A stretch of 55,496 nucleotides of DNA from Dickeya chrysanthemi NCPPB 402. GTDB lineage: Bacteria > Pseudomonadota > Gammaproteobacteria > Enterobacterales > Enterobacteriaceae. The DNA is taken from positions 325,453 to 380,948 of the forward strand of contig NZ_CM001974.1 of NCBI RefSeq assembly GCF_000406105.1, given 5' to 3'. The first letter of the stretch is position 1, and the number at the start of each line of letters is the position of its first letter. The translations under genes and the position numbers were made by a program. Positions 8,066 to 15,272 of the stretch are shown here, in pieces. Under the pieces are notes generated by a model. That model was not told the DNA's origin, did not search any database, and saw nothing but the letters and a program-made list of their open reading frames with translations.

Positions 8066-9351
8066 ACGCTTCACCTTCACGCGCGGCGCTGGCACAAGCG
8101 CTGTTCGCCAGCCTGATTTTTATCGGATTGCTGGGATTCTCGACTTACATGGTCTACCACAAATCCATCAATGCGCTGGAACAGGAAATCAAAATCGGGT
8201 TGCTGTCGAACGTGCGATCAGCGGCGACCACGCTGTCCGGCGATGACCACCAGAACATCACGGCGCGTACCGGGCGAGATGACCCGGTTTACCAGCAGCT
8301 CGCGGTGCAACTGGAGCGTATTCGTCAGGCATCGCAGGACGTGCGCTACATCTATACCACGGTGCTGGATCAGGACAAGGTGCGGTTCGTCGTCAATCCC
8401 AGTCCACAGAATGATAACGATGGCGACGGCCTGCCGGACCTGCCTCCGGCATTAATGCAAGTCTATGACAATGCGCCGTCGGAACTGGTTGATGCCTTGC
8501 GGGAGCACAAAACCGGCGTGTCGGTACAGCCCTATCGGGATGAATGGGGGGTTTTTATCAGCGCTTATGCGCCTTTTTACGATCGGCAAGGCGTATTTCG
8601 CGGCATCCTGGCGATGGATCTGGAGTTATCGAGCTTTTATCAGCGGCTGGAAGCGCTCAATCAGGTATTTCGTAAGGCCATTATTACCATTTTGTTTCTC
8701 GGTTTAGTCGTGGGGCTGGCGGTATGGTGGATGCGGCGCAGTAGCCAGCAGGTGCGTGTGCAACTGACCAGCCGCGAACAGGCTTATTACGCGCTGTTGC
8801 AGGCCACATCGCCTTTGCAACTGGAACGCTTGTATGACTGGGCGCTACCGCTGCTGTTTCTACGCGGCGGCACGCATACCCGGCCGCCGACGGGAATGAT
8901 GCTCACCACCGTTGACCCGGTGGCGCCGGAAAAGGATGACGCATTGCAGGCAAACCTGGGTGAATGGTGGCAAAACGCCGCGCCATCGCTGCTGCCTTGC
9001 CCGGATTCCACGTTGACGATCACCTCGCACGAGGTACTGGAGGCCCATTTCTCACCGGAGTATCACCACCGCTTCTGGTTGCAGAGCTTCCAACTGTGGC
9101 GGCAACTGGCACAACAACCGCTGACGATTGAGGTCAGCCTGGAGGAAGAAGGGCTGCTGTACTGGATGCTGGAAGTCCGCCTGACGCGAAGCGGCAACCC
9201 GGACAGTGTGGCGGATGAAGACCCGGACTGGTGGCTGCGCTTTCTGCACTGGCAGGCGGAAGCGGTATCCGCGCAGGTGACGGTCCGCCAGGTGGAGAAA
9301 GGACAGTTGTGGCTGAGCTGGCGGGTGCAGAAATATCCGGAGGCGCAATGA
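8062..9351 (+). CDS. Two-TM membrane protein with periplasmic Cache-like sensor domain
   Basis: A 429-residue protein. I chose the start at 8062 because it overlaps the ELIC stop (ATGA) and opens with a clean membrane helix (about 9-31). Residues 32-195 would be periplasmic and resemble dCache/PAS-type ligand domains ([20 protein letters not shown], then [24 protein letters not shown]). A second helix lies at about 197-217. The last 210 residues should be cytoplasmic; I see no kinase, GGDEF, EAL, methyl-accepting or HTH motif there. It is built like the sensor half of a histidine kinase without a recognisable output. Its place between ELIC and a transporter suggests sensing of the same ligand. 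Function unknown. Confidence 0.7.
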   Translation: MNASPSRAALAQALFASLIFIGLLGFSTYMVYHKSINALEQEIKIGLLSNVRSAATTLSGDDHQNITARTGRDDPVYQQLAVQLERIRQASQDVRYIYTTVLDQDKVRFVVNPSPQNDNDGDGLPDLPPALMQVYDNAPSELVDALREHKTGVSVQPYRDEWGVFISAYAPFYDRQGVFRGILAMDLELSSFYQRLEALNQVFRKAIITILFLGLVVGLAVWWMRRSSQQVRVQLTSREQAYYALLQATSPLQLERLYDWALPLLFLRGGTHTRPPTGMMLTTVDPVAPEKDDALQANLGEWWQNAAPSLLPCPDSTLTITSHEVLEAHFSPEYHHRFWLQSFQLWRQLAQQPLTIEVSLEEEGLLYWMLEVRLTRSGNPDSVADEDPDWWLRFLHWQAEAVSAQVTVRQVEKGQLWLSWRVQKYPEAQ

Positions 9352-10490
9352 TGCGGCGTTTATTACCGATCTTATTGATCATGCAGACCTTTCTGATCCA
9401 GTCAGTCTCCGGTATCAATTACGTCACCATCCCGGTGTTGATGAATTTGCAGGGCCACAACAATTTGTGGATTGGCGTCGCCATGGCCTGCGAAATCATT
9501 GGGGTGTTGCTATTTCACCAGCGACTAAGCCGGATCATTCAATGGATCGGGCTGACGTGGTCGACTCTGCTGCTGGTATTGCTACGCTCGGGTCTCTGTA
9601 TCAGCATGGCGTGGCAGCAATTTTATCCCGGCTGGCTGGTCAGCATTCTGGGGTATGGCCTGTGTACCGGGATGCAGTTGATCCTGTTGCAGACCTGGCT
9701 TAATCAATTGCCGTTACGGCGGCGCGGCGTGGTCATGGGGTTGTTTTCCGCAGCGCTATCGCTGGGGGTGGCGTTGGGGCCGGTGTTGTTGCAACTGACG
9801 CAGGTGTCGATGACGCAACGGTTCTGGCTGACCGCGTTGCTGAGCCTGAGCGCGCTGCTGCTGGTGTGGATTGCCCACATCAACCCGCAGTCGGGAACGG
9901 TATCCGCGGTGCGCTTTCGTTTTGTCTGCCGTCATGCCCGTGCCATTTTGGTGTCTGCGCTGGTTGGCGGCGTCAGTTTTTATGGTTTACCCAACTTTCT
10001 GACGTTGTATGGCATCAGCGACGGATTGACGGACGAGCGGGCATCGCTGCTGATGACCATGTTCATGCTGGGCAGCGTCACGCTTGGGATGGCGGTCAGC
10101 TTGCTATCGGACTGGGTGAACCGGCAGTGGATCGTCGCGTTCTGTATTTTCTGCTCAGTAGTGTGCGCGGTATTTCTGGCGCTGGCGGTGTATGCCGATT
10201 ACGGCGCTACGTTGGTGTTGCTGTATATCTGGGGCGGTAGCATGGGGGGCGTTTACAGCATCGGGTTATCGTTGATTGGCGATCGTTTCCACCCACAGCA
10301 GCAGATGTCCGCCAACATGAGCTACACCATGATGGATTCCCTTGGCGGCATTGCCGGTTTGATTGGCATCGGTTTCATGATGGACCGCATGGGGCCGGAA
10401 GGCATGACCATGGTGCTGGTGGTGGTCGGCTGTGCGTTCCTGTGTTACCTGGTGTGGGAATTGGTTGAGCACCAAACGCCGTTTCAATAA
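9348..10490 (+). CDS. MFS transporter, last gene of the ELIC operon
   Basis: A 380-residue major facilitator superfamily protein with about 12 hydrophobic segments, slightly short for the family. The start at 9348 overlaps the preceding stop (ATGA). MFS features include PLRRRGVVMGLFSAALSLGVALGP after the fourth helix and a repeated second half (GVYSIGLSLIGDRF). The family cannot be narrowed to a substrate; it looks closest to sugar or drug efflux and YcaD-type members. Given the operon, export of the decarboxylation product or import of its precursor is the simplest idea (inference). The 223 bp that follow, up to the GH19 gene, hold a GC-rich inverted repeat (GGGCC/GGCCC at 10521-10536) but no clear terminator. 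Confidence 0.8.
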   Translation: MMRRLLPILLIMQTFLIQSVSGINYVTIPVLMNLQGHNNLWIGVAMACEIIGVLLFHQRLSRIIQWIGLTWSTLLLVLLRSGLCISMAWQQFYPGWLVSILGYGLCTGMQLILLQTWLNQLPLRRRGVVMGLFSAALSLGVALGPVLLQLTQVSMTQRFWLTALLSLSALLLVWIAHINPQSGTVSAVRFRFVCRHARAILVSALVGGVSFYGLPNFLTLYGISDGLTDERASLLMTMFMLGSVTLGMAVSLLSDWVNRQWIVAFCIFCSVVCAVFLALAVYADYGATLVLLYIWGGSMGGVYSIGLSLIGDRFHPQQQMSANMSYTMMDSLGGIAGLIGIGFMMDRMGPEGMTMVLVVVGCAFLCYLVWELVEHQTPFQ

Positions 10491-10713
10491 ACGCGGCTTC
10501 TCAATGCCGCCGCCTGATGGGGGCCGCCTGAGGCCCGCCTCTTGCCTTCTTTTTGCCTTCTGTGATCCTCCGGTTTATTGCCGTGGGATCATCATATCCA
10601 TATTTCTTCCGATTTTGCTGCATGTTTCCCTGTTTTTTGCCGATGTTTGCCCAAGAGAGGGAACGTACTTCCTCTGCAAACTGACTGCGTCAAGCCATTG
10701 AGGAGGAAACCAA

Positions 10714-11340
10714 ATGACTCTTGAAATTAGCCAGGAAAAATTAAAAAAGGTAATGACGGCAGCCAGTGCCGACGATCTCGCGCTGTTCCAGCCGGCACTA
10801 CAGCAGGAGTGTAATACCGCGGGGATTAATACCCCGTTGCGTTTCGCACACTTCATCGCTCAGGTTGCGCACGAGAGTAATGAACTGCGCGCACGGGTAG
10901 AGAATTTGAATTACAGCGCCAAAGGTTTGCGATCGGTGTTCGGGCGTTATTTCACCACCGAGGAGATGGCCGCGCAGTGCGAACGCAAACCGGAGTCGAT
11001 CGCCAATATTGTTTATGCCAACCGGCTGGGCAATGGGGCGACGGAAACCGGCGATGGCTGGAAGTATCGAGGCCGTGGTCTGATTCAACTGACCGGGCGG
11101 GATAACTACCGTACCTGCGGAAGCGCCATCGGTCAGGATTTGGTCACCAACCCGGATCTGATTAGCCAGAACCCGGAGGTTTCCGTGGCGGCGGCGATTT
11201 GGTTCTGGAAAAAGAATGGGCTAAGCGAGTTCGCGGATCAGGACGATATCAATACCATTACCCGCCGAATTAATGGTGGTCTGAATGGTCTGGCGGATCG
11301 TAAAAACTATCTGGCGAAAGCGAAACGTGCTTTTGGCTGA
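10714..11340 (+). CDS. GH19 chitinase-like hydrolase / endolysin
   Basis: A 208-residue glycoside hydrolase family 19 protein of the compact, phage-endolysin type. The catalytic glutamate is in VAHESNELRARVENLNY (E54, second acid about E63), followed by GRGLIQLTGRDNY and RRINGGLNGLADR, which line the GH19 groove. An ideal AGGAGGAAAC site precedes the ATG. There is no signal peptide, holin or spanin gene nearby, so export would need another route. It could attack peptidoglycan or chitin. No other phage gene is visible, so it is either a relic or a domesticated enzyme. A hairpin terminator follows. Confidence 0.82.
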   Translation: MTLEISQEKLKKVMTAASADDLALFQPALQQECNTAGINTPLRFAHFIAQVAHESNELRARVENLNYSAKGLRSVFGRYFTTEEMAAQCERKPESIANIVYANRLGNGATETGDGWKYRGRGLIQLTGRDNYRTCGSAIGQDLVTNPDLISQNPEVSVAAAIWFWKKNGLSEFADQDDINTITRRINGGLNGLADRKNYLAKAKRAFG

Positions 11341-11376
11341 GTCATCGCCGTCGGTTGATCCCGACCAGCGAAAAAT

Positions 11377-11404
11377 ACCGGGGTTGCAGAGGACTCCGGT
11401 TTTA
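11377..11404 (+). terminator. Terminator of the GH19 gene
   Basis: ACCGG...CCGGT with a few inner pairs, followed by TTTAT, about 40 nt after the stop codon. Confidence 0.55.
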
Positions 11405-11519
11405 TCTGGGGGAGATATCCGCCATAACGGGCGAATACTGCTCTGTATAAAAAGCAAACCGTAATTTAATGATTATTAAGTATTGCATTTTGTGGTTCGC
11501 TGCAACTGATTGAGTGATA

Positions 11520-11646
11520 TATACCCGTCATACTTCAAGTTGCAGGTGCGTTGGCTTTCCTCGCTCACCCCAGTCACTTACTTGTGTAAGCTCCTGGGGA
11601 TTCGCTGCGTTGCCGCCTTCCTGCAACTCGAATTATTTTGGGTATA
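11520..11646. repeat. Complete ERIC element (127 bp)
   Basis: Exactly 127 bp bounded by TATACCC and GGGTATA inverted termini. The central segment carries the classic ERIC core (CGCTCACCCCAGTCACTTAC, then TAAGCTCCTGGGGATTCGC), matching the well-known ERIC primer sequences. ERICs are non-autonomous palindromic repeats of enterobacteria that are transcribed with neighbours. This one lies in the 598-bp gap between the GH19 gene and the subtilase. The remaining 11647-11938 is AT-rich and I found no secure promoter there. Confidence 0.95.
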
Positions 11647-11938
11647 GAACTGATAAAACTGATACTAAAGTGATACCAAAATATTTTTTAAGTAAGGTTA
11701 CTATAGATTTATTCGAGCAAGACAAATAAACGGTTCGTTGTCACCTATTTAAGGTAATGACGTTTATTAAGATATGTCGTGTTGGCTGTGTGAATGTTCT
11801 ATGCCAGTTCCAAAGTGAAAGAAAATATAGCCGGAAAAGATTGTTGCTCACTTATGCGATAATCACGGTTGTTATTCTCTTGCGAGCGGAGTGGTCTAAA
11901 AACACCGGGGATTTTAAATTCCACATTCAGGAAAGAGA

Positions 11939-13903
11939 ATGATGATGCACTCGTCGAACACTCATGAATTATTGATTGATGACCCGCTTTCTGGTTTACA
12001 GCAATTGGGGATAAATGGCGAGGGAATAAAAATCGGTATTATTGATGGCGCTATTGAAAATCATCATCCGATATTAAACCATTTAACCATTGAAGGCCTG
12101 TCTGCTCAGAAAGATAAAGGCACCTCTCACGGAACGGCGGTAAGCAGTATTATCGGTGGAAACGGTGTGGGTATTGCACCGGCGGTAACCCTGCTGAGTA
12201 TTCCTGTCTTTCATGAGGATGAACAGGGAAATATTCATGGCTGTTCTGAGCGCACGCTTGCCAAAGCGATCCGTGATGCACGTTTGAAGGGGTGCCGTAT
12301 TATTAATGTCAGCGGTGCATCATTATCCGTTAATGGCAAGGGCACCGATGAATTACGCAAGGCTATCGATGATTGCGAAAAAGAAGGGGTATTGATCGTT
12401 GCGGCTGTCGGTAATGAAGGCCGTAATAGTGAATCATTACCTGCGTCGATGGATTTTGTCCTGGCTGTTGGCGCTTGTGATAAAGCAGGATTGCCGGCCT
12501 CATTTAATAACTACGGATTAAAACTGAGAAAGAAAATGTTGCTGGCATCCGGTGTCTCTATTCCTGTTGCTACGCCGAATTATGATCTGTCTGTTGTTTC
12601 TGGCAGCAGTTTTTCCGCCCCGGTGGTGTCGGCAATATCGGCATTAATCATGAGGGCGATGAATATAGTAAACGATCGTCGTGCGTCAAAAATGATTCGG
12701 GAGCGGCTGTTTAATACCGCGACCCCACTTGTGTTGTCAACGGCAGCTAATCGGGAGTCGGTTATATACCGATTAAATATTCAGAAATTATTCCGGCAAA
12801 TAGCACAGGAATTTTATCACCAACCACCCAAAAGGATCATGACCATGTCAACTGAAGAAAAAAATATTGAGCCTGCCGCCGTGGAGCTGCTGGTTCCCTC
12901 TATTATCGATGCCCAGCAGGATATTCAGGATGTTGAGTCTGACGATGATACCGTACTGGCACCTTCCAGCCTGAATACTGAAGTGAGCATTCCATCGCGC
13001 GATGCCGGTTTGTCATTACCCAAAATCCATGATCCGGCGGCCAATCATTATGTGCATGCCCCGGTTCGCCGGATTATGCCGCAGTCTTCGTCATTGGATG
13101 CGCGCACGATACGTGATCAGGAAAAGATCTTTGTTATCGGTCAGGTCGGTTATGACTTCGGTACTGAAGCCCGGCTGGATTATTTCACCCAGGTGATGGG
13201 GAATAAAAGCGGTTATCCGTTTGATCCGGTGCAAATGGCCGAGCACCTGAATACCGGCGACAATGCGGAGCAATCCAACGCGTTAATCTGGACATTAAAA
13301 ATCGATGGCATTCCGGTTTATGCCATTAAGCCCGATGCGCAATTCGCCGTGCTGGAATATGCCCGTTTGGTGGAATTCCTGTATGAACAGGAAACCAAAG
13401 GTGTGGAGCGTGTTTCTATTGCCGGCATTATCAGTGGTGAAACCCGCTTGTTCAACGGCCAGGTGATTCCAACGATAAGCCCGGTACTGCGAGGCATGTT
13501 CAACTGGGAGTCTCAGGATATTTCGAAGATGCTGATGGGGGAAAGCGCCATGGGCACGTCGAAATCCAAAGAGTTGATCAACTTCATCAACCGTATTTAT
13601 TACGAACTGCGTAATCGTGGTTATGAGTCGAATGAACGCGCGATTAACTATGCGGCGACCAACGCCTATCAGATGAAAGAAATTTTTGATGATGCGTTTG
13701 CCGAAGGATTATTCCTGAACAAGATCAGCGCGGAACGCAGCCCGGTCAGCCGTCCGGAGTCGGATTGCTGGGACGTGGTGCTGGAATTCTTCAACCCGAA
13801 AGAACGTCTCACCGCGGCGCGTAAACTCTATCGCTATACCATTGACGTGAGCGACGTTATGCCGGTCACCATCGGCACGCTGCGCAGCTGGCACGCTTAT
13901 TAA
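11939..13903 (+). CDS. PatA/PatG-type subtilase (RiPP-maturation-like protease)
   Basis: A 654-residue two-part protein. Residues about 25-260 form an S8 subtilisin domain with a complete triad: D36 (IGIIDGAIE), H64 (SHGTAVSS) and S224 (GSSFSAP), plus oxyanion N159 (AAVGNEG). No signal peptide, so it acts in the cytoplasm. A low-complexity linker (about 300-390) leads to a C-terminal region (about 395-654) resembling the extra domain of cyanobactin proteases PatA/PatG, which cut and cyclise ribosomal peptides. Three tandem ATGs start the gene after AGGAAAG. A 49-codon peptide gene lies 107 bp downstream, a candidate substrate. An internal ribosome site with ATG at 12845 could yield the C-terminal part alone. 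Base composition is more AT-rich than the flanks, suggesting transfer. Confidence 0.8.
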   Translation: MMMHSSNTHELLIDDPLSGLQQLGINGEGIKIGIIDGAIENHHPILNHLTIEGLSAQKDKGTSHGTAVSSIIGGNGVGIAPAVTLLSIPVFHEDEQGNIHGCSERTLAKAIRDARLKGCRIINVSGASLSVNGKGTDELRKAIDDCEKEGVLIVAAVGNEGRNSESLPASMDFVLAVGACDKAGLPASFNNYGLKLRKKMLLASGVSIPVATPNYDLSVVSGSSFSAPVVSAISALIMRAMNIVNDRRASKMIRERLFNTATPLVLSTAANRESVIYRLNIQKLFRQIAQEFYHQPPKRIMTMSTEEKNIEPAAVELLVPSIIDAQQDIQDVESDDDTVLAPSSLNTEVSIPSRDAGLSLPKIHDPAANHYVHAPVRRIMPQSSSLDARTIRDQEKIFVIGQVGYDFGTEARLDYFTQVMGNKSGYPFDPVQMAEHLNTGDNAEQSNALIWTLKIDGIPVYAIKPDAQFAVLEYARLVEFLYEQETKGVERVSIAGIISGETRLFNGQVIPTISPVLRGMFNWESQDISKMLMGESAMGTSKSKELINFINRIYYELRNRGYESNERAINYAATNAYQMKEIFDDAFAEGLFLNKISAERSPVSRPESDCWDVVLEFFNPKERLTAARKLYRYTIDVSDVMPVTIGTLRSWHAY

Positions 13904-13962
13904 TATCAGCTGGCCGATAACCGTTTATTTTTAGATTTGCCGCCGATTGGGGGCATTAACCT

Positions 13963-13974
13963 GGGGATATCCCC
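13963..13974 (+). promoter_or_regulatory. Small palindrome between subtilase and peptide genes
   Basis: GGGGATATCCCC followed by AAAATA sits 36 bp before the peptide start. It could be an RNA hairpin that trims or slows transcription between the two genes, allowing different expression levels. No T tract follows, so it is not a standard terminator. Confidence 0.3.
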
Positions 13975-14010
13975 AAAATACAATGCAAATATACTCAAGG
14001 AGAATTAACC

Positions 14011-14160
14011 ATGAAACTTCCAACTCAAGCACAGAATGTCAACCGCGCCAACCGTGTTGCTGAAGCCAAAGCTTCCGGCGTTAACCCGGCTTTCTGGGGT
14101 GAAGCGCTGAAACTGCTGAAAAAAGCAGGCCAGGGCGCACTGAGCGGCGTACTGAGTTAA
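14011..14160 (+). CDS. 49-residue cationic helical peptide, candidate RiPP precursor or bacteriocin
   Basis: A small gene with a strong AAGGAG site eight bases before its ATG and a perfect hairpin after its stop. The peptide starts MKLPTQAQNVNRANR, polar and leader-like, continues through an Ala/Lys stretch, and ends with NPAFWGEALKLLKKAG and a Gly/Ser-rich tail. The second half would fold as an amphipathic, net positive helix like membrane-active peptides. It has no cysteine and few Ser/Thr, so thiazoline or lanthionine chemistry is unlikely. The upstream subtilase suggests proteolytic removal of the N-terminal part. I do not recognise a named family. Real gene: likely; function: inference. 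Confidence 0.75.
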   Translation: MKLPTQAQNVNRANRVAEAKASGVNPAFWGEALKLLKKAGQGALSGVLS

Positions 14161-14165
14161 TCGGC

Positions 14166-14197
14166 AATGGTGCATGACCTTATGGTCATGCACCATT
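14166..14197 (+). terminator. Terminator of the peptide gene
   Basis: A perfect 14-bp stem (AATGGTGCATGACC with its complement) and a 4-nt loop begin six bases after the peptide stop. The following CTT-rich tract is weak, but the stem is among the strongest in the window and may also stabilise the short mRNA. Confidence 0.7.
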
Positions 14198-14414
14198 CTT
14201 CATAATAAAAATACTGAGATGTCTTTTAGCGTTAATTGTGTTGTCAAAATCAGGGGATATTACGTTCGATAAATGTAAATTATAACGCATTAATAGGTTT
14301 TATTGTGGTTTGGCATGATTGAAGTGCATCGGTAGCGGTGTACTGTGAGTACGATAGATAATAATGCCCGCCATGCTTGAGATATGTGGTTCAATACACA
14401 AAGCGTTCTGTCCC

Positions 14415-14438
14415 GCAACTCGAATCATTTAGGGTATA
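14415..14438. repeat. ERIC right-end remnant
   Basis: GCAACTCGAATCATTTAGGG followed by TATA is nearly identical to the right end of the complete ERIC at 11520-11646; the rest of that copy is lost. It is the only structure I can name in 14198-14488. Confidence 0.6.
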
Positions 14439-14488
14439 GAAATAAAACCATGAAAAAGCGTATTGATGTTTATTACAGAGGGTAATGT

Positions 14489-14820
14489 ATGTCTAATAAT
14501 GGATTTCTGGTGAACACCGCAGTAATCAAAGATCTCAGGTTAAAAAAAAATTAAGTCAGGAGGAGTTATCGGAACAGAGTCTTGAATCGAAGTGTTATAT
14601 CTCTATCTCTACAATAAAAAGAGCGGAGTTGGGTAAACCGATTTCCAGACAAACACTGTGTAAATTGGCAAGATTCTTTGACGTCGCTGTGGAAAACCTG
14701 GTATTGCAATCACATGAACGGGGTTCCCGTGACGCGGATTATGACGAATACCAATGTCTCGCTTTTATCTTTGCTGGTTTATATAAGATGTTAATAATCA
14801 ATGAGGCGAGCAAGACCTGA
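14489..14820 (+). pseudogene. XRE-family regulator split by a -1 shift at an A9 tract
   Basis: Reading from the ATG at 14489 (AGAGGG upstream) gives a 21-codon ORF that stops right after nine A (14542-14550). One extra A would join it to the second frame, which continues as a classic helix-turn-helix: KKKLSQEELSEQS, then ISISTIKRAELGKPISRQTL, CKLARFFDVAVENLV, then about 30 further residues to the stop at 14820. The joined product would be about 110 residues, a normal size for a small XRE regulator. Either the gene is dead, or slippage of RNA polymerase or ribosome on the A tract restores it. Its place after the peptide locus suggests it once controlled, or still controls, that locus. Confidence 0.72.
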
Positions 14821-15224
14821 TTGTGGATATAGAAATAATACTTTAATAGCCTGGCTTTTATCTCGAAATATTTCTGATATGGTGTGATATTATGAAATAA
14901 AAAATTGTCTGTGCTGGTAATGTAATAATATTAACATTTTTTAACGGCATATTGATTTTGCAGGGAATGCATTTATTTTTTATCCCAATAAATACGGTGA
15001 TAATAAATAAAAATGAGTAAAGGGATTTACTTTATTTTACCAGGGGTTTATTCAACACGCCTTCCAACAGCATTCTTGGTTTTATTGTCGTAATAGCGGT
15101 TGAAATGAAATGACGATGTTATGCCTGCACCTATTTCCTGTACAGGATCGTTGGCTTGTTCGCCTTAACTGAGAAACTATTCGATGAGTTGTGGCAAACA
15201 GCGTCATTTCTTATGAAGGAGCAC
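14821..15224. other. AT-rich intergenic region before the AraC-like gene
   Basis: About 400 bp, strongly AT-rich, with several short A/T runs and no coding potential on either strand. It is probably the promoter and H-NS-binding region of the downstream regulator, but I found no specific operator. Confidence 0.45.
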
Positions 15225-15272
15225 ATGATGCAATGTGCGCTGGCAGGAGTTAACGAAAGGATTTTCCCGTGA
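15225..15272 (+). CDS. 15-codon leader ORF overlapping the regulator start
   Basis: ATGATG begins four bases after a strong AAGGAG (15216-15221) and encodes a 15-residue peptide, MMQCALAGVNERIFP. Its TGA overlaps the GTG start of the next gene as GTGA. The regulator's own GTG has only a moderate site (GAAAGGA), so translation of the leader may load ribosomes onto it. The peptide itself need not have a function. Confidence 0.5.
   Translation: MMQCALAGVNERIFP

Noticed and set aside
11757..11942. 61-codon ORF before the subtilase
   Set aside because: One hydrophobic stretch, but no ribosome site and no recognisable family. It overlaps the real start region, so I cannot support it.
14629..14820. 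63-codon ORF as a separate small gene
   Set aside because: It starts in the middle of the helix-turn-helix motif; the coding similarity extends upstream to the A9 tract, so it is the second half of a split XRE gene.
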